Assembly: GCA_036925085.1 (NCBI GenBank)
Contig: JAUPFP010000002.1
Location: 6,401,390 to 6,465,389, forward strand
DNA from: Brachycybe producta
Lineage: Eukaryota > Arthropoda > Diplopoda > Playtdesmida > Andrognathidae
Reading direction: 5' to 3'
DNA length: 64,000 bases
In this document: positions 19,585 through 33,140 of the stretch, piece by piece
Layout: each line of letters begins with the position of its first letter
How positions within the stretch are numbered: position 1 is the stretch's first letter
Position numbers and translations under genes: made by a program
The notes under the pieces: generated by a model
The model's database searches: none
Told to the model about the DNA's origin: nothing
The model's input: the letters and a program-made list of their open reading frames with translations, nothing else

Positions 19585-22500
19585 TAGTAATTTAGCAAAC
19601 TGCTAACAACGACGTTGCAACACGTAACTATGACCCATGTATATTATATCATATGTAGCTATAGCAGATATTATTAATTTGCATAACAGTGAAATGAAGT
19701 GAGTGAAATTGATTTCAGCGTTGTGCTTGCTATCGGTGCCGAGTGATCAATTCCGATTCAGTCTGCATTTTAATGTATGTTTAAACAGTTGATTAGAATG
19801 TGTTGTGTTGAATGAAAAGAAACATATTAATTCGAATTCTCTGAACAGGGCTCCAAATTAAAAAAAAATTACCTCATCAAGGAATAGCCTTCATTATATT
19901 TTAGGAACCTTAACAGCAGTTGCTGGTTCTTATGCAGCTCAATTAGTACTTTTTCTATATAACGCTATTTTATTTTATGCCATATGGTTATGTGCTTTAA
20001 ACATTTGATTTTGTGCTAAGTGCTAAACTTGCTGCACTGTAAGCATACGTTTGGGCTGGGCCATGCAGAGAGTCAAGGCGCGCATGCGCAGCCCAACCTG
20101 CGCCTTAAATTTCAGTCAAGTATGATAATTTTTATATTTTTAGTAAATATACCGCTTACATATTTCATTTGTGTTTTAATGTTTGATAGTTAAATGTAGT
20201 TAACAAATGTTAACTATTTAGAATTTTTGTGTTTTTTATGCCCTTTTTACTTAATTTTCGTGGGGGGGGGGGTGCGTGTATCTGGAATCAAATTTTGCGA
20301 GTGCTTGCGGCAGGATGCGCGTTGTTTGCTCCAAATTAACTCAGTTTTAACTTATACCAAAAACGTGTTTTGTTGAGTTAACATTCTGGCTACACATTAA
20401 ATAATCCTGATACATTTTACCAGGTAAAGGCGCTTCAATTAATTAACAATTTCTACAGGGGGATAACCATAGTAATTTCTAGCTAATTACAATTTATTGC
20501 ATTCGATGTGTTGGAACAACTCTTAAGATTAAAGACATGTAATTAGCTATGTAATGTTTTAGCTAAATGGAATTATTCCACATCTCAAATGTTAAAACAT
20601 AATTATCATTTAAATACGTTTAACTAAGCAAGTGTAGACAGGGCATTATAACGATACAGTTTACACTTCAACTTGTTAAATGCACCGTTCTGTTCACAGT
20701 TTATGTGAACTATCGTTTTGTTTCACTTCGTAGAAGTATTTTTATTGGACTTCTTGGTTGTAAAGACTAGAAATGACAAGAACGTCTTCAAGAGTATTGA
20801 GAATGAAGTTTGAAAAGTATGTCAAAAGGTTTTTTTGGGGGATTTTTTTTTTTGCAACCACTTTTTATTAAATTGGAAATGTTTGCATCCATCTACTTAA
20901 AATTCTTTTTTTTTTGTATGAAGAAAGAAAATCCTTTTGTGCCATGGGTTAAAAAAAAAGCTGCAGCATTTTTCTGTGTGCTCTATAGATTGAAAGTTGT
21001 CATTCGAAATGACTAAAGTTTGTATGGAGGACGGTGGTGGTAGTTGGTTTCCTTTGGGAGGCATGAAGACTGGGGGGAAAATAATGTATATTGGATAGAA
21101 GACTATATTTATATGTTTATAGCTCAATTTTCACAGTTTAAAGTTGTACTGTTTCTTCTTGAAACGAGACCTTATGCAATTCGTTCCGAAATATGAACCG
21201 GTCTCATCTGGAAACAGCTTTTAGCCTTTTAGCTTTTGACTAGTATGTTGTCTTGTGTTCATCATTTGTGGGAGTTTAAATTGAAAGCTGGAGTGGGGTT
21301 ATGCACAAAAAAGTAGAGAGAGAGAGAGCATCATAGTTCATAAGTTTTCTGAAATGTCAGGAATTTATTCGTTTTCTATGTAACTCTTGCATATAACATA
21401 CTACTGAAGAATGTAACATTTTACAGTTGATTATTTATTTGAGAGACAAAAAATGACTTAATTGATTTTAGATTAAAACATTACAACAATTTTTTTTTGC
21501 ATATGTTTCAACAATAGCTATTCTGAAAAAAAGTCATAATTTTGTTAATAGCTCCTCAAACTCTGATTATTCTGTCTTTCAGGAGCAAAATTAAGTGAAG
21601 CTTGATATATTCTTGCCTGCAAACACTCGTAGACGTTACGTTGTCATCTCACGGCTGTGAGTATGGCCATGCCTGAGTGTAATGCAGACTATTTAAGTCC
21701 TTCAAATAGTCGTTTTCAAATGAAGCTATAAAACAGATTACTGAAATGTTAATTCAACAACGTCAAATTGATATTTCATCCTTAAAAATAACGTTTCAAA
21801 GAATCGATAGTCAACTCTCACGATAGTATTTCATTGTTGCTGTTCATATTCCCATTGCTATAGAAACAATAATAGTAACACAATATGGTGAATTTTGAAC
21901 ACCAATTGTCACCTGGCCTGGCATGGGCCTACGTCAAATAGGTAAATTAACTAAATTAAATTCGCAATTGTGCCCCAATGGGCGCAGTTGGAATGTAAAA
22001 AAAAACTATTGCTTTGTACTGTACAAAATCTAGATGAGTGATTGATACAACTCTTATACTATGGTTCCATTATCTTCCATTTTCGAGGATATGAGGATAA
22101 TCCACTTAGTCGCTAGTTTACAGAATATCGCCTATCCGATTCCGACAAAGGAAAGCAAAACTGGATGCAGAAATGAAGATAACAATCTTGGATACTGTGG
22201 TCAAAGCCTGTCTTCTATGCTCTTCAAAGATAATGGAGCCATAGAACAACCACCAATGGAACCACCTTTTCAAATATGATGCCATAGAAAGCCTCATAAG
22301 ATGGTCATGGTGCAACCGTGACGGTCACACTGAAGTGTGCCATATTCAATTTACCTCTACTCGACAAAGTAAATATGTGGATTAAAGATGCTCACATTCT
22401 TGAGAATTGCTGGTACAGCTAGCATGATTCTCGGATAAGTTTTCTTTAGGGACACTCCTTCTTTATTTTGTTTCCGAACGCTACTTCTATTTTCTTTACT

Positions 22501-23130
22501 TATAGTTTTTTTCTTTAGTTTCCGATTGTGCTCATTAAATTAAAAATGTTGGTTATTTACGAGCTTATATGTTTCTGCCAACATAATAAGTAGATTTTGA
22601 AGTAAAAATCCTGAAAATATTAAATTATTTTTTATTCTTGATTGAAATTGGAAATTGAAATTTTATATACATATGGTTAGAGAGAGAGTGAGAAAAAAAT
22701 CAGGTATGATTTAAGGTATAAACTTTGAAATGACAAGAGGTTTATACAACTTATTCAGTGGCAGTTCAAGTCTATGTAAGAAAAAAAAACCAACAGATGT
22801 TACGTCAAAAAAACCTAATTGAACTGTCAACTTCAGTAAATAAATCACTATGTTTTATTCAAGTCACATGTAATATTATATTCTGATGTGCGTTCGATGG
22901 AACAGTACATTTTTAGAGGAACTTTTGAATGCTTTATATAGATACTATATTTGAAATTTATATCACCACTTTTAGTCTAGATGTTGTGGGACAAAATCAC
23001 TACATTTTATGTGAAGTGACAACTTTAATATGTTTCATTGGTTTTTTTTTCTCTCTCTCTCTCTCTCAAAGTAGATGAATTGAAAAGTTTTTTTTTTGGG
23101 TGTGTTTAGAAATTTGTCAGCTTGTAGATT
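19585..23130. other. Gene-free stretch downstream of DAP3
   Basis: No convincing exon was seen. There is a G-run (20262-20271), many A/T runs, a GATTATTCTGTCTTTCAGGA end of the TTAA family near 21565, and a 70-codon frame at 22061-22279 that may be LINE debris but is too weak to call. Confidence 0.5.
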
Positions 23131-23713
23131 GATGCAGTCTGAAACAAAGTTTAATGAAATATAAAAACTCTTAAAATCAATTCCGGTTGTTATTTGTCCT
23201 TTTGTCCGTTTGTACGTTTTTACATGGCGGCTTTACCTAAGGGTGCTTCTAGACTATAGAATAGAATAGCGAAGAGAACACTGTTTGCGGACAGTGTGCG
23301 GACGGTTTTCCGAACAGTTCTCTGTAACAAATCTTGATCGTTGTTCTGTTCGGCCCCGATTCACCGGTTGTCGTTTTTAGCCCGTCACATCAAAGGATGT
23401 TCGTGTTCGAGCCAGGAGTGGTTTGACGTGTCGGCGAACATTTCCCTGAACATACTGTGCTAGATGTAAAAAAATTATGACGTCACCAACTAGGTACACA
23501 CGTTGAGAACATGTAACATGCTCTGTTCAAGTTTGGACACTCCGGCCGCAACGAACATGTTCTTTGCGAGCATGTTCTGTTCAGTGTTCTGTTCTATAGG
23601 CCGTATGCACCTTTAAGTAAAACTGCCATGTAAAAACGTATGAACAGATACAAAGGACAAACGACTGGAATTGATTTTAAAAGTTTTTGTATTTCATTAA
23701 GTCTGGTCGCACC
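23131..23713. mobile_element. Foldback element, about 580 bp
   Basis: Long inverted arms have the left landmarks TTAATGAAATATAAAAACTC, AAAATCAATTCCGGT, TACGTTTTTACATGGC and GGTGCTTCTAGACTATAGAA. Each is mirrored on the right (GGCCGTATGCACC, GCCATGTAAAAACGTA, GGAATTGATTTT, GTATTTCATTAA). The less AT-rich centre carries repeated GTTCTGTTC and GAACATGTTC phrases. Non-coding. Confidence 0.7.
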
Positions 23714-25436
23714 TTAACCAATATAAAGTGAACCTTGCAGTAACACTGTCATTTAATATTCGTGCAATGTACACGACGGGTTTAGTAGTTATAATATTGA
23801 AGAAAGATATGAAAAAGTCTGTAAAAAAATGTTTCCTTCCACTCTGTAGCTCTTGTCAAAACATTCTTGCTTATTCTAGTTTTGTTTCTTTCAACATCAT
23901 TGTTTTTTTATGTGAAAGAAAAACAAGAATAAGTAGTTGTTTCAACTTTTAAACATTTTGACAAAAGGAAAAAAAAAAACGTTTCTAACTTTGTTTTAAT
24001 GTTGTTTTTGCTATTTCTTTTAAAAAGTCATGTTAAGTCTTTTGTTTTGAATCATAAGAACTAAAGAAAGGAAAACAAACTATTTTTTGGAATTCTGCTG
24101 TTTGTTTTTCTTTTGCTAAAAGAAAAACATCCTGAAGGAAATCCCATCATTATTTTGATTCTAACCATTTTTGTTACTGTGTATACTTTTTATTTAAAAG
24201 TTTTTTTTTCCTCTCACATGAAAAAGAAAAGACTTTAGAATGGTGGTTTTTGGTTAGAGAGAGAAAGAGAGAGGAGGGATAGAGAGAATGGGTGTTGTAG
24301 AAATGTTATTTTTTGTTAGAAGATTCTACATGCACCAAGTGATAACATTCTAGAAGAAGAAATTTACTGTTGACTTGGTTCAGTGACTTTTTGAATGGAT
24401 TTCTCTTATGTTTTGGGCCCTAGTAGGATTATTATACGGGTCTTGTATGTATGCTGTGTTTGTGTGAAGGAGTGTCTTTTAGTAATGTTTTTTCTTTTCT
24501 TTTTCTTTTTTCGTTGTTAGTTTTTCTGATACATGTACAACAGAATAGGATAAAGGATCAAGAAAAGATAGAAGAGGGGCTTTCATACATTGGAGTTGGA
24601 CCAATGTTTCTTTCAGATTCTTTTTTTCTTTCTTTCTTGTGTGTGTGTGTGTATTTTCTACGTACAATTCAGTATAGTAACATCGATGGAGGCTTCTTAA
24701 CATTTAGACTGTTGTTAGCAATGCTCGAATTGATGAAAAAAATTGGTAGAGCTTTCGTCTATAGTTTGGGCTTATGGTTATCGTTTAGACTAGATCAAAC
24801 AAGCACGACCCAAAATGATCAAATGCAATGACCCATAGAGACATTAGACCACAATGGTCATTTCTGTAAGATTAAGGGATTTTTCTTATTGTTCTGTATC
24901 AGGTTGCAATCGGAGTCCTACTCGAACCTACTCGTGCTTTGGAAGTGCTCTTATCGTATATAATATGGGACTATTAGAAGTTTTAGAAAGAGAGGGAGAG
25001 GGAGACAGATAGAGAAAAAAAAGTAACTTTTTGTATTGCATCTTTCGTTTTACACAGAAGAAATTTTCGTAACAGTACCTATTGAACAATTGATGAAAAG
25101 TACAGAATTGTAAGGGTTGACTTGACAATGATATACAAAAAATACAGAAAAAGTTTGCGCAATGAAACATTCTTGTTTGAAGTGAACTTTTGGAAATTTT
25201 TTTTATAGAACAGTAGTACGAATCACGATCAAAGCTTTTTATAAAAACTTCCGGGTTTTCCATTTTTTTATAAATCAGGGTATATGTCTATAGTTAATTA
25301 ATTGGTGATTTTGAGTAGTGGTAGTAGTCTATTAATTGGTTTCATGTTGAGCGTTTTTTTTTTGTAGCAGCGACAAAACGTTGCCCGTGTGTATATTACT
25401 CTAAAGACCAGGCTGTATATTTGCTTTAAAACTTAA

Positions 25437-26138
25437 GAGCTAGATATAGCGTTTATTTCAAAATTTCTCCGTATGTAGGCGCTGCGATCGTTGTTGATTG
25501 AAAAACGGTTTTTTAACGTTTTTTCTCCCGGTTTCAAGTCATATAATAATTAATAGAAAAATAATTTCGCGTGCTAACCTTATAAAAAAGAAACATCGTG
25601 AAGCCAATAGATTAATGCACGTGCTAATTTTTGTGTGATTGTTCTAAGTCGTTTTAATGGGAGTTCTTCAAATGTTTGTGGGACGGTTTTTTGGTCCTAT
25701 GGGAATTAACATGGAGTTAAAAAAAAACGTACTATTTTAAACGTTATTAAAAAATAGGACCTTTTCAAAATTTATAAAAAGGAAACATCGTGAAGCCAAT
25801 ACATGAATGTATGTGCTAATTATTTTGTTATTGTTCTAAATCGTTTTAACAAGAGTTTTTCAAATGTTTATGGAACGGTTGTTGATTCAATGGGATTTAA
25901 CATGGAGTTAAAAAAACGAACAATTTTGAACCTTGTTTAAAAATAGAAGGACCTTTTCAAAAATTATATAAATCGAGCACGTGAAGAACAATAGTTTTTA
26001 TTGCATTTTGCGCTTTACTGTATTTTAATTGAGCGATTGTGAGGCGATTTCTTGCAGTTTTAGTAACACCATATAAGAACACTCATTTGTCTCGTTGTTG
26101 TCTGCTCAAAACAACAAGATGGACGTGGATCTAGGCTC
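25437..26138 (+). mobile_element. TTAA-flanked non-autonomous element, copy B
   Basis: TTAA at 25433-25436 and 26139-26142 brackets GAGCTAGATATAGCG and GGACGTGGATCTAGGCTC. It matches copies A, C and D throughout, with shared GTAGGCGCTGCGATCGTTG and CACTCATTTGTCTCGTTG blocks. It has two of the internal repeat units rather than the roughly three of copy A. Confidence 0.8.
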
Positions 26139-26287
26139 TTAAGCATTGAATTGTATTTGTGATGCATCTTTAAAAAGCAAACTGCTGCTGCTTGCTTTCT
26201 ATAGTTTCCATTTAGGTTGATATTTGAAAACCGGAATCAGATTTCAAGAAAAGTGAAAAGGCAGGTCACATAGTGATGACGTAGCAG

Positions 26288-26644
26288 CTACATATACCAC
26301 CTTTTAAGCAATCTGTATGTTAGATTTTGATGCAAATATTCAACAATGACTTCGTTGCTTGAAAATTGTAAAGCTAAATCAAGCAGCAGCAGCTTTATGC
26401 AAATATCCAAATAGGCAATCCAACCTTTACCGATCTGAAATGTGGTAGAGAGACACCAGTCCAAATGCAGCATGCGAATTACATTCACAAAATCATAAAA
26501 TATAAAAAAGAACAACATTCCCAATATGCTGTATACAGCGATCACTTGATAAAACGTATCGTCAGACAAATCTATGAATCCCATGAAACAATGTTTTTGG
26601 TAACCGAATTCCTTGGAAGTGAATTCCATTATTGAAGAATCCAT
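26288..26644 (-). CDS. Hypothetical membrane protein ORF, doubtful
   Basis: A 118-codon uninterrupted frame on the minus strand. The translation has a mixed, protein-like composition with three Trp, two Cys, and balanced acidic and basic residues. There are two hydrophobic segments, around residues 33-56 (QVIAVYSILGMLFFFIFYDF) and 75-92 (WIAYLDICIKLLLLDLAL), and a basic end (LLKRWYM). I recognise no family. It is longer than most chance frames in this AT-rich DNA and contains no simple repeat, but no splice sites, poly(A) signal or homology support it. It could equally be an exon fragment, a transposon remnant or chance. Confidence 0.25.
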   Translation of the reverse strand: MDSSIMEFTSKEFGYQKHCFMGFIDLSDDTFYQVIAVYSILGMLFFFIFYDFVNVIRMLHLDWCLSTTFQIGKGWIAYLDICIKLLLLDLALQFSSNEVIVEYLHQNLTYRLLKRWYM

Positions 26645-29600
26645 TCGAAATAAAATAGTTTTTAACTTTTTAACAAACTTCAGCGTCGTATAAAATAGTT
26701 ACTGTTGTTGTTTGTTATGTTAAAAAGTTTGGTTTTAGAGCATACTGTATGTAGAGTGTGTATGAATGTTTGCCTGACTATAGTGACATTTACTTTCTAC
26801 TGTGTATTTGTGACAATTGCCATTTGTTAGTAAACGACCGGAATGAATGATTAAAAGAAGTCTTGAATACATAATATTTTATATGTACAAAAGACTCCTA
26901 TTATGAAAAAGTTACCGACCAGAAAATCAAAATTATGGTTCTTTATTTACGGCTGTTGTTATTGTGCTTTGTTTTTACTTAAAACAATGCTTTATTAAAC
27001 AACCTTTTAACACTTGGTGTGTTGTTTAAAAAAAAGTGAAGAAGTTTCATTATAATGCTGCTTTTAATTGTTGTGCAACTTTGAACTTAATATTTTTCTT
27101 GTGAACACACCTTAGGAGCGTTTACACCGCCAACAAATAAGTCTACTATAGCCAGTTAGTTATGTTGGCCACGTTTTGGGAAAAAATTCGGATGTTTACA
27201 CTGTAATTATTTACTGACATAACTAGGTTAGAATGGAAGATTTTTGCATTTCAGCAAAAGAATATTTGTTCCGTCGTTGTTGAATGTTTACAGTGTAAAC
27301 ATTTGTTGAACATAGCCCACAAGGCTGTTCCCTAAGGATTACAGGAATAATGATGATACAAAATTTGTAAGAAAAATGGGAAGTAAATTATCAATGAGAT
27401 GTTTCTATTTTTGTAAACTAAAATTTGAAACCGAAAATCGATATTTATTGAAAATTGCGTTTATTTTCAAAGGTATCAATCATGGGTAATACCTTCAGTT
27501 CGTTCTTTTGCTTTTCTAGTTTCTATACATTTTATTTTTAGACTAGACATTCTTTCATTTTATTACATTCAAGCTCTCACTGGTTGTGAAACTTGATTGC
27601 TTGTTATGTTCTAGAACATTTAACTCATTTATAAAAAAGGTTTTGCACATTTTATTAGCGTCTGTCAAATATCACTTTAATGTGAATATGTTTATAAAGA
27701 AAGAGAATTTTCAGTATTAAGGCGTGTTTACATTAGGCAACAAAATGTTATGGGTTGTATAATGTGGAGTACAACAGCTCACAAACGATGACGACGTTTC
27801 TGTGGAAGTGTTGCTGAAAAGCAGACCTTTCTTTTAGTTTTTGTTGTACAGAAAATGTTGCCAATGGGGGGGAAGCTGCGATTCCATCATTGTTTTTCAA
27901 GATGACAGTATGCATATGAATGACATCTGGCCAAAATAAATAGATCCACTACTTGCTGTAAAGCGACGTGGTCCATGGAGTGATTGTCTGCTAACGGAAG
28001 CTTCTTTCTGCCACATTAAAGCAACGTGAAGCAATTAACACTTAATACCGCGACTTGCTACTGCGACTTGAAGTAGCGACCTTTGTATTCAGCCAATCAT
28101 GAGATAATTATGATTAATTCACGAACTGGTTCATATTATAAGAGAAAAGAGTTCGATTATAACTTCTGTAGCTACAAAATTAATTATGGGGTATGTATAG
28201 TATGCACATGCGACTCGCTATTTAGGTTACTTAAGCTCCACGTTGCGTATATGTGGTCTTACCTTTGTGTGGGTGGGTGGGTGGGTGTGTGTGTTGCACA
28301 TAGTGCTGTACAACACATGTGGTGGTACCTTTGTATTACTACATTTATGTTGTCTAATATAAACTCACCTTTAACATTTTTTTTTTGTTTCATTACTGTT
28401 TTCATATCTTATGTTTCTTGCATCTTTTTTTATGAATTTAACCACAAAATGTGTCATGTCCATTGTAAATGTAGCAGTGTGTAGCTATGAAGCAAAGAAA
28501 AAGTACATTATGGACGGGATGAAAAATATGCTGGGTGGGAGTGTCGCAATTTGTGCTTCAATGACAAAATCGGTGGAAATGGTTCCATGCAAATTGCCCC
28601 ATTTTTTTATATACATTATATAAAAAAGGTATTATTCATGGTAGCATGGAAATCGTTTTGTTCCCTCTTCACTCGCTCACTCACTCTGTTAGGTTTACAT
28701 TTAAAAATGTGCATTAGATTTTGTTTGTTGGTTCTTTCTGAATATCTGCATTGATAAAGCAACAACTAGAACATTTTTGTTCAAATTATGATGCTCTGAA
28801 TATAAGGACAGTAGACACTTCTTAATAAACTTATACAGGGTGGATTAGATATTGTCATAGGTTTTCTCAGAATAAACAGCATATTTTTTTTGTTTACCTG
28901 TGTTTGCAGTACAAATCTATTATAAAGATAATAAAACATTGTTATAAAGCTATAAAAGACTGAAAGATCAACAAGAAAAATCCAAACACTCATAAAAAAA
29001 AAACTATAGATGGAGCAGAAGACCACTAATGTGTCATTTGGCTATAATAAAGGCGGCGTGAATAGCTTTTCTGTGCTTGACAAAAGTCGCCTTATGGTGA
29101 ACTCGTGCACTATTGGGGTGAAGTATGAGACACGGGACTTGAGTCTTTAAGCCTGGTTCTACGTGGTCACCAGGCACTGTAAACTAACACTGTAAAGACA
29201 GACTATTAGCCAACTTACAAGAAACTTTTATGTTAAATGTCTGACAGACTATACTAGACTACAGACTAACTACTAGCCACTCATCATCAATTATATTCAC
29301 TTTTAATGAGACGTAAATTAAAGTAGATATGTAGCTAGAACTTTTTTCTGATTTTTTTATTGTTCTATTTTCTGCTTCTTTCCAGTCTTGATTATGACAA
29401 CTATCTTAAATTGGTAGGAATAGAGGCTAGAAATTAGCTGAAATGTTAGCGGAAGAGTTTCTAAACAGCAGTAGTCGTGGCTTCTTCAGAGATCAAATCT
29501 CATTACTCTTTTAGACTTAACTAACTGCTAAAGGATGCCTATTGCAAGAGATTAAGGGCGCGATCACACTGGCTATTTTTCTCGCAAGATTCTGTGCCAG

Positions 29601-32235
29601 AAATAAGTCGAATATTGCTGTGAACCTAGCACAGTTTGTTGCAAAAACAAAATAAAGATGAGTGTTTTTCTGTAAAGATGATGTGCAAGAAAAACCACTT
29701 GCAAGAAAGAGTATTATCACATTGGCAATTGAAAATAATTCAAGAATACATTGCGGTGAATCTTTAAATATTGCCAATGGGATCGCTGCACATACACATG
29801 CATCCACATACTTGTTTTCATGAGAAGATTAAATTGAAAATGGGCCATCTTGTTTGTGAAGATGAAAAGAAATTGTATGTAGACATAATTATATGCACCA
29901 TGGCCTCTACATATGATACTTTTTATGACCTCGTATTTGAGAAGGAAATGGCAAATGAAGCTCATCCTAGAATTGTCTGGGTCCTCTAGGAGGTAGAACA
30001 ATCAGCCATGTAGATTTTTAAGTTTGTAAAGAAATAGGGGTTTAGATTTTGAATGCGCCTTTGTATGCAATAGTTTGTAGCTAAAAGAAAACTAGAATCT
30101 GTATTTCTTTTGCAATCGTGCTGTACAATAGCCCTTGTGGCGATGTTTATATTTCTCTATTTTTAAATTGTTTGCTTATGGTATCCTGATGTCGTCACTC
30201 ATAACAAGAGAATGTAAGCAACGAGAAAAAAATTATTTTTTTTTCAATGCAATTTACTGTTTATCTTTTTCTTCTTTTTAACATTCCTGCTTGTTTTCTA
30301 ACGGCTGGATCACACAAGCATAAACAGCAAGCAGAAAATAGAAATAAAAAAATCACGATAAAGTTTTAGTTTAAATATTTTGTTTCTTCGCATTCAAGGG
30401 GTTTCACATTTTCACAGTATATGCATTTATTGAAGAGAAGAGAAAGATTAGTAGGAGGAGCCATAAAGAATGTTACGGAAGGCCGCCTTCTTAGGAAGAA
30501 TCACACCCGCTGAAAAACTACCAGAAAACAGAATTAGAAATAAAGAATTCCGTGTTTCTTTTCTTCTGGCAAATGCCTTACAAAGTGAGATTCAGTGGCA
30601 TTTTTTTTCAGCATGTCTAAATGGCTGACAGCAAGTAATTCAATGTCTCAAGAAGAAACTAATATCACCGTTGTTTCTGCATACTTTCAGCCAAATAAAT
30701 AGAATTGAGTTTATTCAAATTAGATAAATTTATTTTTCAGTGGATTTTTTTCAGCATGTGGGATCCATCCCTATTAGTTTTTTTTTGCTATGGGTTTACT
30801 TTTGGTTATTTTTTTTCCTTTCTAAGGTAGAATTCACTTGGGATATTCTTTTTGGAAACATGATGCGCAGCAATCGTTATTGGTGCCTCGAATTTATTTC
30901 GTCAAATGTAGATCATGAAATTTTTTTTTATTCATTGAGGAATTGAATGGAACATAGAAAGAAGCTGGGTTTTCTAAATCAGATATAAACCTATATAGTC
31001 TACACTATCTAAATTTGGTCTCTTCTTTTTTTTTTTCTTCTTGGTTGCACAACTAAGTCTACAAATCGAAGGGTGGCCAAACTGTGGGTTCATTTTTTTT
31101 GACTACATATAATATATATACCGCATGCCAAACGAATTCATATTGCCTAAAAAATGATAGGCCAAAGAGGTTCAACATAGAAACTGAAGTGGTTTTTCTT
31201 AGTGTTTTTTTTTTTAGAATTGAGATGATGAAAATATGATTGATTACTTTGACAAATAATGGTGGAAATCTTCACTTAAATTGTAATAAAAATAAGCGAA
31301 AAAATTAAAGTTGTGATATATTTTAATTTTTTTTAATTTGAATTTCACTCATTTTTTCATATGATATATTTGGCCATATTTTTTGAAAAAAAAAGCATTT
31401 TTAGTTTACTATATTTATTAAAATTCTAAAAGCTCTGTATATTTAGAAAAAAGTGAACAAAAAAGTTCAATGTTTAAATTTTTGTATAAATTGTTAAATT
31501 GGAAAAACATTTATAACAATAATTTTAATTGACTAATTAAAACCCAAATTCATTACACCCACTACCGAATTTTTCTTTCTTGGAACCCTGTTTAAAGGAT
31601 TCAAGTTGTCGTTCAAAGTGCCAAGTTTCCTTCTTAAATATGAACCTTAAAGTCTTTATTTTTATGTTAGGGTATTCTAAAGGACTCAGTACTAAAGTAG
31701 AATTGGGTAAGTGTTGTTTATTTTGCTGCTCTCAAATGTCGGCTCAAATAATGGTTCAGTTTGGCCACCACTTGAATAAGACCTACACTTAGAATGATGT
31801 TGACTCCCTATGCAACTGATGGGTTGATGTGCCCACCATCAGCTGTTGAAACTTTGCAATATAAGAACCCAGGAGACTTCCTGTTCATCGGCTTCCCCTC
31901 TGTACAAAAAACATCTTTTTAAGAAGTTCTATCAATGTTGTTACATCTTATCTTCCTTCTTTATAAAATATATATATATATAAAAGATAAAGAAAAACGT
32001 CGGTTAACCAATGCATTGGTAACCCTTCTTCCTTACAAACCTGAGCAAATGTCAATGGAGCATATTTTGAAAAGACTACATTTTACTTATTAGGTTGGAG
32101 TGTATTATCTAAATTAGACTCAAGTACCTAAAAGCTAAAAAAAAACATCGATGCAACTTTTTATTTTGTAGTGATTTTGGTAGTCATGGCTGCTTTTAAA
32201 AAAACATTTAATTTTTGTAATTTGTGTATGCCAAA
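26645..32235. other. Gene-free stretch
   Basis: No supported coding region. There are inverted GTTTACA segments at 27119-27305, GT and GGGT microsatellites near 28265-28300, and a repeat with AATCTTGCATAA or GTGCAAGAAA phrases at about 29570-29770 that is echoed at 34230-34340. ORFs here are short or cross low-complexity sequence. Confidence 0.5.
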
Positions 32236-32374
32236 AAAATCGACTATTTTAATGAGGCGCAGGGAGATTTCAAATTGCGCCTATAGAAAAACTTCAGACT
32301 CACGACTTCAGTCTTAAATTTTTCTATAGGCGCAGTTTGAAATCTCCTTGCGCCTCATTAATATAGTGGATTTA
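32236..32374. repeat. Near-perfect hairpin, arms about 58 bp
   Basis: AATGAGGCGCAGGGAGATTT and the following AATTGCGCCTATAGAAAAA are mirrored by TTTTTCTATAGGCGCAGTTT and GAAATCTCCTTGCGCCTCATT. The inversion continues outward through CGACTATTTT and ATATAGTGG. The loop is only about 20 bases. It is likely the palindromic core of the dispersed repeat that follows. Confidence 0.8.
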
Positions 32375-33140
32375 TTTCGCACAAAAAATAGTTGAAATTG
32401 TTTCTTTCTGCAATGCAGAATTACATGATATCAGCCAATAGAAGGCGTATTTGAAATAGTCCTGAATTTTTATTTTTTGAGGGTCGGCCAAGCTGGTTCA
32501 ACATACAAGGTGGGGTCGGTCATGGTCGACCAGAAATCGGCCGGGTCGAATGAAGCAGCGGGGCCAAATGAAGCTATTAAAAGAATCAACAAAGTAAATA
32601 ATTTTTTTTTATAAATTATATTAAAATTCAAACATTTTTGTTGGCTGTAAAACATCCACTTCAGAATTTTCAGCCCCACCTTCATCCATTATTTCTCTGA
32701 ACTGACAGTGTGAAGCTTCCTATAGGTTTATTATAGAGAAGGCTAATGTGGGACAAAAAATGTATGTTCACAAAAAACAAATTCAACCTAAACAGCCCAT
32801 TCGACCCAAATGGCCCATTCGACCAATAGAAAAGCTGGTCGACCCACTAATTTTTTCTCCATTGGTTTCTGTTGGCAAATTAAACAAATAGGCTACACAA
32901 AAAAGAATTTGTCTATGAACCTATATAAAAAAAATTCGGCCAACAGCTATCGGCTAACGACCACCCTGGTCGATGCAGGACTCTAATTTGAAACGCATCA
33001 TTCTTTATGCCTTCTCGTTCTTTTCTTTATTCTTATTTTCTAGAACGCAAAGGAAAGCAGAAATGTAGAGGAAATTATTTTCTGATATTTTTTTTTTTTT
33101 ACAGTATCTCGATTTTTATTTTCTGCTTGTTTTTACGCAT
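32375..33140. repeat. Dispersed repeat, copy 2, probably interrupted
   Basis: The left part (to about 32465) and right part (from about 32990) match the copy at 6500-6765. The roughly 520 bp between them has a distinct GGTCGACC-rich composition (GGTCGGCCAAGCTGG, GGTCGACCCAC, CCCTGGTCGATG) and looks like a separate insertion, of unknown class. Confidence 0.4.

Noticed and set aside
22061..22279. 72-codon ORF resembling part of a LINE reverse transcriptase end
   Set aside because: One alternative frame (AEMKITILDTVVKACLL) faintly recalls LINE motifs, but the similarity is too weak and the frame is broken.
24451..24831. 126-codon ORF
   Set aside because: The translation is dominated by poly-T and GT repeats (Phe, Leu, Val, Cys runs); no family resemblance.
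28083..28484. 133-codon ORF
   Set aside because: It crosses GGGT/GTGT and poly-T tracts and has a Cys/Phe/Tyr-heavy, low-information translation with no splice or poly(A) context.
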